A stretch of DNA of 13,477 bases from Chrysochromulina tobinii (GCA_001275005.1 JWZX01002003.1:1-13477); one strand, 5' to 3'. Counted from the first letter of the stretch, positions 1 through 8,081 are shown. The notes: a model not told the origin generated them from the letters alone. Numbers and translations are program-made.

Positions 1-99
1 ACAGGGGCGCCGCGCCGTAGCAGTCCTAAGGGAGGCCAGTAGGCCACAACTTAATACTCTATTCACGCAGACTATTCGAAGGGCTGGAACGTGCCGGGA

Positions 100-788
100 A
101 TGGGAGCTTGTGCTCTACGCGACAGAATAGACATGTCCAAGCCAGATCGATGGTGGGTGCGCGAGCTCATCTCCGTCTGCGATCCGATCTCGCTCGACCC
201 GATACGCACGCTGCGCCATCCGCCGTTTGAGCTGCGTGCCGACCCTGCGGCGGCTCACAACTCTCCTGACAGTGATTGGTACGATGGGCAGCTGCTTGCT
301 TCATACCTCGTGTCCACCGGCAACTTCACACATCCGATGTCCCGACGTGAGCTGACTCGTGCAGAGTGTGCCGCGCTCGACGCCTACCTGAAGGAGAACC
401 GTCTCTGCGTGGCCAAGGTTGCCGCGGCCTTTGATATTCGGGACGACTACAAGAAGCCAGGTGGTGCGCCTGGCTCACGCCTGCACGACATGCGCACCGA
501 GGCCGATGCTGTGCTGCAGTCGCTGTTTGCCGCCTCAAGCATGAGGCACACCTCCAACGCCCGTGCAGCCGCTCGGCCATCCCAAGCCTCTGTCAGCGCG
601 GACGGCAACATGCGCATCGTCGACGATGACCGCGTGCCAAGCCATGCCACACAGCACGCAGCGTCCTCCGGCAGAGCTTCCGACGAAAGGGAGGACGACG
701 AGAGTGAGGACGACGAGAGTGAGGGCGAAGAGGAGGACGCCAGCACCGCCGTGTCTTCAGATGCATTCCCGGAGCTGGGATCCGAGCG

Positions 789-830
<42 letters not shown>

Positions 831-2518
831 CGGTGGTGGTGGCTACCTTCGGCAGGTGCGCCAACCGCTTGCGTGGGGCGGCGTCGGCGTCGTCAGCAGC
901 GGCCGCGGCGCGGCATCCAGCTGGCAAACGGTGCCGGTACGCACGCCGTCGGCGCACGCTTCCACCGGGACGACTGCCTCCACCGGGACGACTGCTGCTG
1001 CGTCGGCGGCGGCGGCGCCCACCTCGCGCGCTGCCATGGGCACATCGGGCGCTTGGGCGAACGCGGCGGCAGGCGGCGGGCAGCGGCGGCGGCGCGGTGG
1101 CGGGCGGCGCCGGGCACTCGGTCCAGCGTACAGCCACGTGCACCGCCAGCACGCCCGCACCCGCAGGCAAGTCCAAGGGCCAGAAGAAGGCCGCAGCGAA
1201 GCAACGCAAGGCGCTGGCGGCGGCGTCGGCCCTAGAAGCAGAGGAGGAGGCGGCAGCAGAGGCGGTCGAGGCGGTCGCAGCAGCGGCGGCAGCCGAGGCG
1301 CTGGCGGCGGCGGCTGAGAGGTCGTCGTTCACAGTTGGAGGCGTCTCCGGAACGCAACCGGCGGCGCCTCTCGATCTCGATGTGATCTCGATGAGACGAC
1401 CTCTCGATCTCGATGAAGCTCGCGCCCGTCACAAGGCGCTTGTCGCTCGGCTGCGAGAGCGCTGTCTCGAGCGCTCTGGCCTCGACGCGGCGGACGTGAG
1501 TGCGGCGCTCGTGCAGTTCAAGCAAGCCTCGTCGGCATTCCTCGCTGCCGTCGCCGCCGCCGACGCACACGCAGCAGCCTCTCCACTTGCCCCAGCATCG
1601 CTGCCCACGGCGGCGGCGGCGGCGCGCGCGTATGTGGACCTCTTCGTAGGATTGTTTGGGCCTGAGGGTGGGCCCGAGGGCACCCTGCCTCTGCTCGTCG
1701 AGCTTGGGGCTCTGCTCCCTAACGAGCGCGTCGCAGCCGTCTTCTTCGACGATCTCCGCTCGCGATCGGCCTGGGGCAGCGGAGGCGGCGGAGGCGGCGG
1801 AGGCGGCAGCAGACTGGGGCTCAGTATAGCGCGCTTAGCCCCACCTTCCGCCGCCGCGGCCAGCGCCGCCGCCTGTGCCGCCGCCACCATCCACCGTGCG
1901 CATGCCGCGGCCCCCGTGGTGCCGGCGCCCTCGCTGCCCCTCGTTCCGCCTCTCGCACCGCCGCCGCCGCCCGGGACACCAATGCCCTCCATTCACAGCT
2001 CCATTCACAGTCCCGGGACACCAATGCCCTCCTCGCAAACGTCTTTCACGTCCTGTGCGACGCCGTCCTGGGCGGCGCCGCGGACGGTGGTGGCCACGGG
2101 GCCGACGTATGGAACCAAGCCGCCGCCGACGGCTGCGACGAGTGTGAACAGCGGTGTGAACAGCGCCCGGCGCGCCGCGCTGCTCCAACAGTGCACGGGC
2201 AGTCGGCTGACGAAACGCGCCGTCGCGAGCGCGCCGACGGCGCCGCGGGTGACGCTGGCCTATGCGGCGGCCATGCAGGCAGCCGAGCGCCAGGCTGCCG
2301 AGACCCAGGCCGCAGCGCGCGCCACCACGACGTGCGTGGCGGCAACACCGCGCACGGGCACGCAGGCGGCACCTACGACGAGTCAACCGTCGGCTGCGCG
2401 CCCGCCTGCGAGCGCGGCTGCCGCCGCCGCCGCCGCCGCCGCCGCCGCGCAATTCGAGGAGGAGTTCTCGTACGGTTCGGCGGCGGCGCTGAGGGCGGCG
2501 ATGCAGTACAGGCGCTGA
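100..2518 (+). CDS. U-box-like, poly-Q and Ala-rich protein of unknown function (two exons proposed)
   Basis: Two open frames on the same strand appear to be one gene. The 5' frame opens at ATG 100 (ATG 133 is the alternative) after in-frame stops at 40 and 52. The 3' frame ends with a stop at 2516-2518. Removing 1097-1166 joins them into 782 residues. The N-terminus, roughly codons 10-100, has the layout of a U-box: DPISLDPI, then a WYDGQLLASYL helix, then FTHPMSRRELT and an ECAALDAYL helix. No RING cysteine/histidine pattern is seen, so an E3-ligase role is only inferred. After it come an acidic DDESE tract, a FPELG motif of the FPxLG type seen in some RNA-associated proteins, twelve Gln, a Lys-rich stretch (KGQKKAAAKQRK), an Ala/Glu coiled-coil-like segment, and a long Ala/Pro/Thr tail ending in EEEFSYGSAAALRAAMQ. 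The 3' exon carries internal direct repeats at 1367/1400 and 1970/2012. I do not recognise the family by name. Frame use downstream of about 1170 is well supported by composition; the exact splice is not. Confidence 0.6.
793..828 (+). repeat. (CAG)12 trinucleotide run encoding poly-Gln
   Basis: Twelve perfect CAG codons follow an acidic Ser/Glu region in the first exon. The reading used here gives Gln; the other forward frame would give Ser. Perfect triplet runs of this kind are prone to length change between strains. It cannot itself explain the later frame switch if the count is a multiple of three. Confidence 0.95.
1097..1166 (+). other. Candidate 70-nt intron joining the two frames of the first gene
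   Basis: The segment begins GTGGCG and ends CCCGCAG. At 70 nt (1 modulo 3) it moves the reading from the 5' frame exactly into the 3' frame. It produces an RRRR-GKSKGQKK junction, a natural basic stretch. Several other GT and AG dinucleotides lie nearby, and a sequencing indel in the GGC-rich region would have the same effect, so this is one reasonable choice and not a proven junction. Confidence 0.4.
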
Positions 2519-2644
2519 GCACGCGCGTGGACGGCGGCTCCGGTGGAGAGACCTCCGGCAGCGCGGTCTCAGCGCCCAAGGTGAGGAGAGTGGCGCGTTG
2601 GGTGAGTGGCACGTCGGTCCGAACTCGTGTGAGTGTTCACGCAC

Positions 2645-2704
2645 CGGGTGCGCCACGGACTTCACGTCTTTGGCCTTCAATTCGACGAGCTCCTCGGCTG
2701 ACAT
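2645..2704 (-). other. Possible orphan first exon on the minus strand
   Basis: Reading leftward from an ATG at 2704, twenty codons give a natural-looking, charged N-terminus (MSAEELVELKAKDVKS...), reminiscent of short helical SAP-like starts. It is followed at once by GTGCGTGAAC, a donor-like sequence similar to those in the neighbouring gene. A TATATTT lies about 45 nt upstream on the same strand. No convincing second exon is seen further left, where the first gene runs on the opposite strand, so this may be a relic or chance. Confidence 0.2.
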
Positions 2705-2752
2705 CGTCGTGCGTTTCCTTTCGATGGATGATTCCGATTAGGAAGAGCGAAA

Positions 2753-2757
2753 TATAA
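2753..2757. promoter_or_regulatory. TATA-like box in the AT-rich spacer
   Basis: ATATAAG on the plus strand lies about 95 nt before the ATG of the LRR-SGNH gene. Its complement, TTATATTT, lies about 45 nt before the minus-strand ATG at 2704. It could serve either or both directions. Support is only the motif and the local drop in GC. Confidence 0.25.
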
Positions 2758-2850
2758 GCACAAGCTCGTGTAAAAATTTCTAATCTGTAACAGAATTCAC
2801 ATTCACACGCACATTCCCGAGAGTGTCCTTCACGCCCCTCGTGCGGAGGG

Positions 2851-4313
2851 ATGCTCTTGGTGCCTTTGGGAGCCGCTGGCGCGCACGAGCCGACCGCGCC
2901 GCTCGAGCGGCTGGCGCTCCGTGCGCTCTACGAGTCGGCGGGCGGGGCCAGTTGGGGTGCCAAAGGCAACGCGAGATGGATGACGGGTGATCCGTGCGGC
3001 GTGCCACCATACTACTGCGGACAGAACTGTGAGGGCTGGGCCGGCGTGCACTGCTGGGGTCCTGGCGGCCATGTGCGACGCCTCGAGGTGCGCCACACGG
3101 TCGGCGTGCTGCCGACCGAACTCGGGCTCTTGACGAGCCTTGCCGCTCTGGAGCTTCCGGGCAACAGACTGAGTGGCACACTCCCCTCCGAGCTGGGCCG
3201 CATCCCGTTTCGACGGACGGCGGCAGACGGTGCGGCGCTCATCCTCGGCGGGCACAAGCTGAGTGGCACCATCCCGCTCGAGGTGGCGCTAGGGCTGCCC
3301 GACCACTTGTCACGCTGCACGCTGCCACGCGATCTTGAGTGCTCACCCGGCGGCGTCTTCCCACCAGCCTGCTCGCGCAAGCCCACCGCCACCGACGGCA
3401 AAGCAGCGTGCCAAGGAACGGCCGTACCGGTAGCCCGCCTGTGCCCTGTGCCGCCCTCTCGCGAGCTCGCAACGACCTCGACCGGCCAGCTGTGCGCGGC
3501 TCTAGCGCACCTCGGCCACAGCCATCTGCTGCCTCTCGGTTCGACCGCCGAGGTGGCCCTACGCGCAGGCTTCCGCTCGGTGTCCCAATTCGTCGACGCT
3601 GAGGAGGCCTCCGTCTCGGCGGCAGTGCAGCTGGGCCTCGGAAGCATGCTACCGGTAATTACACCGGTAGGTGGGGGCCGAGGGCGCCGTATTGGGCGCG
3701 CACGAGGCTCTCGCGATTATGAGCGACTCCCAGCGCCGAAGGAAGCGGCACGCGTGGACGAGTGGCTCGTGGCAAAGCATGAGCACAGCCTACTCGAGGC
3801 GAGGCGGGCGTTGCGCGAGCAGACTGCCCTCGAGCGTGCTTGGGCGAGAGCGAGCGGTGCGTCCCTCCCATAGCTGATTGCATCCCTCATTGCATGCAGG
3901 TGCGTCCCTTCCATAGCTGATTGCATCCCTCATTGCATGCAGGTGCGTCCCTTCCACAGCTGATTGCATCCCTCATTGCATGCAGGTGCGTCCCTTCCAC
4001 AGCTGATTGCATCCCTCATTGCATGCAGGTGCGTCCCTTCCAGACCTCAGCCAGCGCCTCCGGCAGTGCTGTCAGCGAGCCCCATTCCACCCGAGCATCG
4101 CGACGGACGGCCGGTGGCCTCGTCGCAAGATGCACCCGTGCTGTGCCCCGATCGCTCCGGCGGCGCTGCTGCGGCGAGCCATTGCGCACGATGGTGCTGG
4201 TGGGCGGCTGGCCAAGCTGTTGGATAAGCTTCGGCGGCGTAGAGCCATCACTGTCGTCGTGCTCGGTGGCAGCATCTGTACACATGACTATGCTGGCTGC
4301 ACACACACACCTG

Positions 4314-4373
<60 letters not shown>

Positions 4374-6828
4374 CGTGCGCCGAGAATCGTGGGTGGGCAC
4401 GGATGGTGGTGGACATGCTGAACGCCGTGTGGCCACCCGCATCGCCCGGTGCCTCCCACTCAGCTGTCGCCCTCGGACGCACTGGCAGCGCGGCTGACAC
4501 TTTTGTGGACTGCCTCACCACCCACCTCGGCAACCTGTCTGGCCGAGCACGCCGCGGCGACGACGCACCTCCGGTCGATCTCTTCCTGCTGGAGTTTGCG
4601 ATCAATGGCGCCTCCTCTTCGGGTTCGAGCGCTGCGCCGCTCGACGCCCTGGTGCGCCGGCTGCTCTCGCTGATTGCATGTTGACTGCAATCTGATTGAA
4701 TGCTGATTGCCTCTCTCATTGCATGCTTGTGCGCCGGCTGCTCTGGCTGATTGCATGCTGATTGCCTCTCTGCTTGCATGCTGATGGCCTCTTTCATTGC
4801 ATGCTGATGGCCTCTCTCATTGCATGCTGATGGCCTCTCTCACTGCATGCTGATGGCCTCTCTCATTGCATGCAGGTGCGTCGGCTGCTCTCGCTGCGCG
4901 GCGCGCCCGCCCTCCTCGCCATCAACTTCTTCCCCTGGTTGACGCACAAGGAGACCTCATGGATGCGCCCACTACCGCGCTTCCCTCGCGCTGACGCCGC
5001 CGCCACCTCGGCATCCGCTTCGGCGGCGGTTTCGTCACATCCGAATTTGTCACATCCGAATTCGTCACATCTGGTTTCGTCACATCCGGTTTCGTCACAT
5101 CCGGTGTCGGCGGACGGTTCACTGCCACCCTTCGCCTCGACGCTGGCTGACGAAACCGACGGCCCACGCCCTTCGGCGAATCTCGCTCAAGACGGCGCTG
5201 ATGATTGGCTCCCCTCGCTACCTTTCGCTCATTTCCTCTCGCCCTTTTCTGCGGCGCTGCCGGAGCTCGTCGCAGCCACCGATGTGGCCACGCTGCCTGA
5301 GAAGCGGCTGAATCTCGCTGGATCTCGCTGGATCTCGCTGCCTGAGAAGCGGCTGGATCTCGGCACGGCGCTGCGTCTCTCCAAGACGCAGCGTAGTTCG
5401 AATCTCGCTTCGCACGTGAGCGCGCACTACGCACGCCGGAGTGGCGCGAAAGCGAGCGCTGATGACCTCTGATTGCCTCCCTCATCAGGTGCGCGCCGTC
5501 CCGAGCGCACGCCGGAGTGGCGCGAAAGCGAGCGGCCGTGCCCAGCCGGCAGCATCCGCCGCCGCCGCCTCCCCGACGAAGCTGGACCCGATGCGCCCGA
5601 TCGACCTGGAGCAGCTCAGGCTGCAGGAACAAACCTCGGCCGTGTACTCGTACTACGACGTGCCGTTTGTGAGCGTACGCGACGGCCTCGGCGCTGCCTT
5701 CCTTTCGGGCACCCTCGATCCTCGCGATTGGCTCGCGTGGGGCGATTTTGGGTTCCATCCGACGCCGTCCATGCAGGCCTATGCTGCCGGCGCCTTGCTG
5801 GAGGCCATCCGCCGTGCAGCCGTCCTCATCCAACACGAAGGCGACGTCGACGGCGCGCCGGCTGGTGCGGCGCTGGGGGGGCTCCCGGCGCCCCTGCACC
5901 CGGGGCTGCAGCTCCGCCACCCGCTGGCATGCTTCGTGTGGGGAGTGAATTACAGGCTCAATTGGCGCGAAGGCAACGGCTACCGCTTGCTTGCACGTGC
6001 GCACGCGCTCGCTCACCCGCTTACCCTGCCGCTGCCTCTGCCTCTACTGCTGGCCTGGCGCAGCCTACCGGTGTGGTGGCATGCAGGCTCCCTGCGGACT
6101 GGCTGAGCGCCTGCCCCGTTCGACTCGTCGCGCCTGTCTGCCCTCGCTGATTGCATACTGATTGAATTATGATTGTATTCTGATCGCCTCTCTCATTGCA
6201 TGCGCCTGCCCCGTTCGACTCGTGATGCCTGTCTGCAGCGCCGCCGACGGTCCGCTTCCACGGCTGGCGCAATACGCTCGAGCAACGCAGATCGCGCTCT
6301 GGCACGGAACGGACCAACCCAGGGCTAGCGGCCAACACGAGCGGCGCCGAGCTCATCGTACTCCTCGACACGACACGTGGGCTGCTGAGCGAGACTGAAG
6401 CCAAGGGCGGTGCGCCGGTCGTGCAGATTGAGTACCTGGCGAGCTATGCGGGTGGGATGGGGGTGCTCGAGGTTGATTGCGTGGCCGGTTGCTCGTGCCC
6501 GAGCAACGTCTCCATCGATGCGCACACGCCCCTCGTGCGCGCCTCCCGCCACGTCCTCGCGTGCGTGCCCGTGACCGAGGCTGCCTCCTGCCACATGCGC
6601 TTCCGCGTGAGTGCAATGAGCTCATCTGGAGGCTACAAGATTGTGCTCCATGCGCTGCGAGTCCTGCTCCAGCCGCCGGCTAGCGACCGCGCTGATGCAC
6701 CCCAACACGCGAGCCCCGGTGGCGGCACGGGCGGCGGGCGGAAAAAAGCGGTCAGCTCTGCCGCACAGGAGTCGTGGAGCTGCGATGCCGCGCTGCCTAG
6801 CAAGACGCACGAATACCTCAACCAGTGA
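2851..6828 (+). CDS. Secreted LRR plus SGNH/GDSL-like hydrolase (five exons: 2851-3856, 4029-4651, 4876-5415, 5489-5996, 6239-6828)
   Basis: The five exons total 3267 nt, an exact multiple of three, giving 1088 residues; each junction restores the open frame. Residues 1-12 are a short hydrophobic signal-like start. Residues 18-146 resemble a plant-type LRR N-cap and repeats: cysteines at 49, 56, 60 and 68, then LPTELGLLTSLAALEL, NRLSGTLPSELG and KLSGTIP. From residue 408 an SGNH-type fold is suggested by block I VVVLGGSI (Ser417 as nucleophile), LGRTGSAADTF, block III LFLLEFAINGA (Asn528), and GDFGFHPT (His813 with Asp809). Here the Asp is four residues before the His rather than the usual three. 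The C-terminal part (to 1088) has a YLASYAGGMG segment and CVAGCSC. About 190 residues of low-complexity sequence (584-770) interrupt the hydrolase between LLAINFFPW and YYDVPFVSV and could hide a further intron. The substrate is unknown; an extracellular esterase acting on glycan is an inference. The last intron is the least certain. Confidence 0.7.
3649..3670. repeat. Perfect inverted repeat, 8-bp arms and 6-nt loop
   Basis: CTACCGGT, then AATTAC, then ACCGGTAG, inside the first exon of the LRR-SGNH gene. It encodes part of a linker (LPVITPVG). There is no T-run and it is within coding sequence, so it is not a terminator; it may be chance. Confidence 0.5.
3857..4028 (+). repeat. Intron 1: four tandem 43-bp units, each a complete GT..AG mini-intron
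   Basis: The units start at 3857, 3900, 3943 and 3986. Each begins GTGCGTCCCT and contains CTGATTGC, which fits a branch-site consensus. Each then has CTCATTGCATGCAG. Units 3 and 4 are identical; unit 2 differs by one base and unit 1 by two. Removing all four (172 nt) joins the first exon to the frame encoding the hydrolase. The next exon repeats the first 14 bases of a unit. Because 43 is 1 modulo 3, retaining units generally shifts the frame. Retaining unit 1, or unit 2 joined to exon 1, meets an in-frame TAG within 18 nt. Confidence 0.85.
4316..4372 (+). repeat. GGC-rich triplet run encoding a Gly/Ser loop
   Basis: Nineteen codons give 13 Gly, one Ser and 5 Gly between the block I Ser motif and the NRGWARMVVDML helix of the hydrolase. 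The length should be polymorphic. It sits where a surface loop is expected, so it need not disturb the fold. Confidence 0.9.
4652..4875 (+). repeat. Intron 2, repeat-built (includes four 23-bp units at 4777-4868)
   Basis: The intron starts GTGCGCCGGCTGCTCTCG and ends CATTGCATGCAG. It is 224 nt in phase 0, joining ...LDAL to VRRLLSLRGAP. Its first 21 bases match the first 21 bases of the next exon at all but one position. A second copy of this start begins at 4729 (GTGCGCCGGCTGCTCTGG), preceded by GCATGCTT where intron 1 units have GCATGCAG. The 3' half is four 23-bp units of the form CATGCTGATGGCCTCTCTC plus AYTG. The CTGAT words repeated throughout look like multiple branch sites. Confidence 0.8.
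5028..5102 (+). repeat. Five 15-bp coding units (Ser-His-Pro minisatellite)
   Basis: Units of the type GGTTTCGTCACATCC start at 5028, 5043, 5058, 5073 and 5088. The last two are identical; units 2 and 3 begin with GAAT instead of GGTT. They encode VSSHP, NLSHP, NSSHL, VSSHP, VSSHP within the low-complexity insert of the hydrolase. A second coding duplication lies at 5296/5341 (CCTGAGAAGCGGCTG, 45 bp apart). Confidence 0.9.
5416..5488 (+). other. Intron 3, containing a copy of the start of the next exon
   Basis: A 73-nt intron, GTGAGC to CCTCATCAG, in phase 0, joining ...NLASH to VRAVPSARR and moving the frame correctly. Bases 5431-5458 are an exact 28-bp copy of 5507-5534 in the next exon. 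The remaining 30 nt are the CTGATGACCTCTGATTGCC plus CTCATCAG module seen in the other introns. Confidence 0.75.
5997..6238 (+). other. Intron 4, with an internal duplication 95 bp apart
   Basis: The proposed intron is 242 nt, GTGCGCACGC to GCCTGTCTGCAG. Of the donors checked (5936, 5938, 5945, 5997), only 5997 with this acceptor carries the frame into the last exon, giving LLA-PPPTVRFHGW. Copies of GCGCCTGCCCCGTTCGACTC begin at 6107 and 6202. The first continues to CTGTCTGCCC and the second to CTGTCTGCAG at the acceptor. Between them are CTGATTGCATACTGATTG and CTCTCTCATTGCATGC words shared with intron 2. The donor could be elsewhere if a small exon is hidden in 5997-6106. Confidence 0.55.
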
Positions 6829-7037
6829 TGTGCTTCACCTGCAGGGGACGCGCGCATATCTAAGGAATACGTATTTGGGTGGACGGCGATTTTAGGAAAC
6901 TTCACAGTCTGACGAAGCGCGCCGTTTCGTGCGCTCTCTTCGCGGAGGTCGGAGCTCCGACGCGCTCTCCGCTCTGCGCGCGCTAGCTATCGCTCGTCCA
7001 GTCCTTCCCTCTGCCGTCGGGATTCGCGGTCGCGTCG

Positions 7038-7757
7038 ATGCGCCTCGAGCAGCTCGCACTACAGCGCCGTGCGTTCATCATCAGTGCGGCGCTCGCCATC
7101 GTTCCGCCGGCAGTGCGCGTGCTTCCTGCCTCGGCCGATCCCGCGGTTCCGACCTTCAGCCTCAAGGGCGTCCCCGGTCTCACGTCGATGCTCGGCGCAG
7201 ACGCACCACCTCCCGTTGACCTTGGCGTGATTGGACGTGGCACGAACAAGGACAAGACCGGGCGGCTCAACAAGTGCGAGAATGGAAAGAAGGGCTGCAT
7301 CTCCACCTTCGATGATCCTGACGCAGAATCATACATCCCGCCGTGGACCTACCAACCAGGCTACAGCACGCAGGCCATCTCGGCGAATGACGCGAGGCGG
7401 GAAGCGCTGCGCGCACAGGCCGGGATCGAGGCCAACGGCGGCGCCGCACCGGCGCCCAAGCCCAAGAAGGGCCGGGATGAGGCGTATGCCGAGCTGAAGG
7501 CGGCGATTCTCGCCAACAATGGCGTGATCGTCGAGGAGGGCGACCGCTACGTCCGCTCGGAGTTCACGGACGCGGTGACGGGCGTGGTCGACGACGTTGA
7601 GTTCCTGATCTCCCTCGACTTGCCCATCTGCGGCTACCGCTCTGCGGCGCGCAAGGGCGGCGACGACAAGCGGCAGCGCAATCGCATCAAGGAGATTCGA
7701 AAGTCGCTCCAGGCGAGCGGATGGAAGTCGGTTGGCCGCATGCTCGAAGGTGTGTGA
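7038..7757 (+). CDS. DUF1499 family protein with an RR-type N-terminal signal
   Basis: This is a 239-residue intronless frame. Residues 10-34 are QRRAFIISAALAIVPPAV... followed by ASA-DP. A twin-Arg, hydrophobic core and AxA cleavage site fit either a Tat-like thylakoid transfer signal or an ordinary signal peptide. The DUF1499 body spans about 78-225: NKCENGKKGCIST, the helix AYAELKAAILANN, then YVRSEFTDAVTGVVDDVEFL, ICGYRSAARKG and RQRNRIKEIRKSL. This order is diagnostic of the family, whose biochemical function is unknown and which occurs in bacteria and plastids. An in-frame TAG at 6984 closes the frame 54 nt before the ATG, so a plastid transit region, if there is one, must come from an upstream exon I could not find. 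The gene follows the LRR-SGNH gene on the same strand after 209 nt and converges on the cyclophilin gene. Confidence 0.85.
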   Translation: MRLEQLALQRRAFIISAALAIVPPAVRVLPASADPAVPTFSLKGVPGLTSMLGADAPPPVDLGVIGRGTNKDKTGRLNKCENGKKGCISTFDDPDAESYIPPWTYQPGYSTQAISANDARREALRAQAGIEANGGAAPAPKPKKGRDEAYAELKAAILANNGVIVEEGDRYVRSEFTDAVTGVVDDVEFLISLDLPICGYRSAARKGGDDKRQRNRIKEIRKSLQASGWKSVGRMLEGV

Positions 7758-8081
7758 GGACCCTGTGTGGACAGTGACACAATGGGTTTAATTGCAAGAT
7801 AATCATGCGGCCCGTAGGCGCAAACAGCACAAAAGAATCGGCGAAAAATGGCGCCACCACACGGCCACCACAGAGAAAAGGCCCGTGCCGACGCCAGCAT
7901 GGACGCCTTTCAAGGTCTGTCCACGCCCGCTCCGGGTATGGCTCCGGTTCGTGCCGCCGGCCGGTCACAGGTGATACGACCGCGACCGACGGTCACAGGG
8001 GACAGACGAGAAGTCGCGTCTCGACAAGCCGTATTTTGCGAACGCGCAGCGCGGCTGTGCGGCCTGTGCGTGAACCGTTGG
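7758..8081. other. Convergent intergenic region, nothing coding seen
   Basis: This is 324 nt between two convergent stops, presumably both 3' UTRs. Open frames here are short and of random composition. A small direct repeat, CGGTCACAGGTGA and CGGTCACAGGGGA, lies around 7963-8002. I see no tRNA or clear polyadenylation signal. Confidence 0.6.

Larger units (their letters stand above)
2519..2850. other. Intergenic region with an AT-rich core
   Basis: This is 332 nt between the stop of the first gene and the ATG of the second. The first half is still GC-rich. The second half, roughly 2735-2810, is clearly AT-rich against the rest of the window and holds a TATA-like box and short CACATTCACACGCACATTC-type repeats. 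A 60-nt open segment on the minus strand (2645-2704) is listed separately. No RNA gene is visible. Confidence 0.6.

Noticed and set aside
757-1332. Minus-strand and third-frame open regions over the Ala/Gly/CAG repeats
   Set aside because: They give poly-Leu, poly-Arg and poly-Ala, expected from GC-rich triplet repeats read out of frame.
1835-2704. Long minus-strand frame opposite the end of the first gene
   Set aside because: After the first ~20 codons it is Arg/Gly/Cys-rich shadow sequence with no domain, mirroring Ala/Pro codons of the plus strand. Only 2645-2704 is kept as a weak candidate.
3649-3670. Hairpin as a transcription terminator
   Set aside because: It lies inside an exon, has no T-run, and rho-independent termination does not apply to a nuclear gene.
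3857-4028. Resemblance to a CRISPR array
   Set aside because: The 43-bp units are directly adjacent with no unique spacers, carry splice signals, and sit between two coding exons of a eukaryotic gene.
3921-4240. Repeated Met-His-Pro-Ser-Leu-His-Ala-Gly peptides in three frames
   Set aside because: These are translations of the intron 1 units; 43 is not a multiple of 3, so each frame gets a copy.
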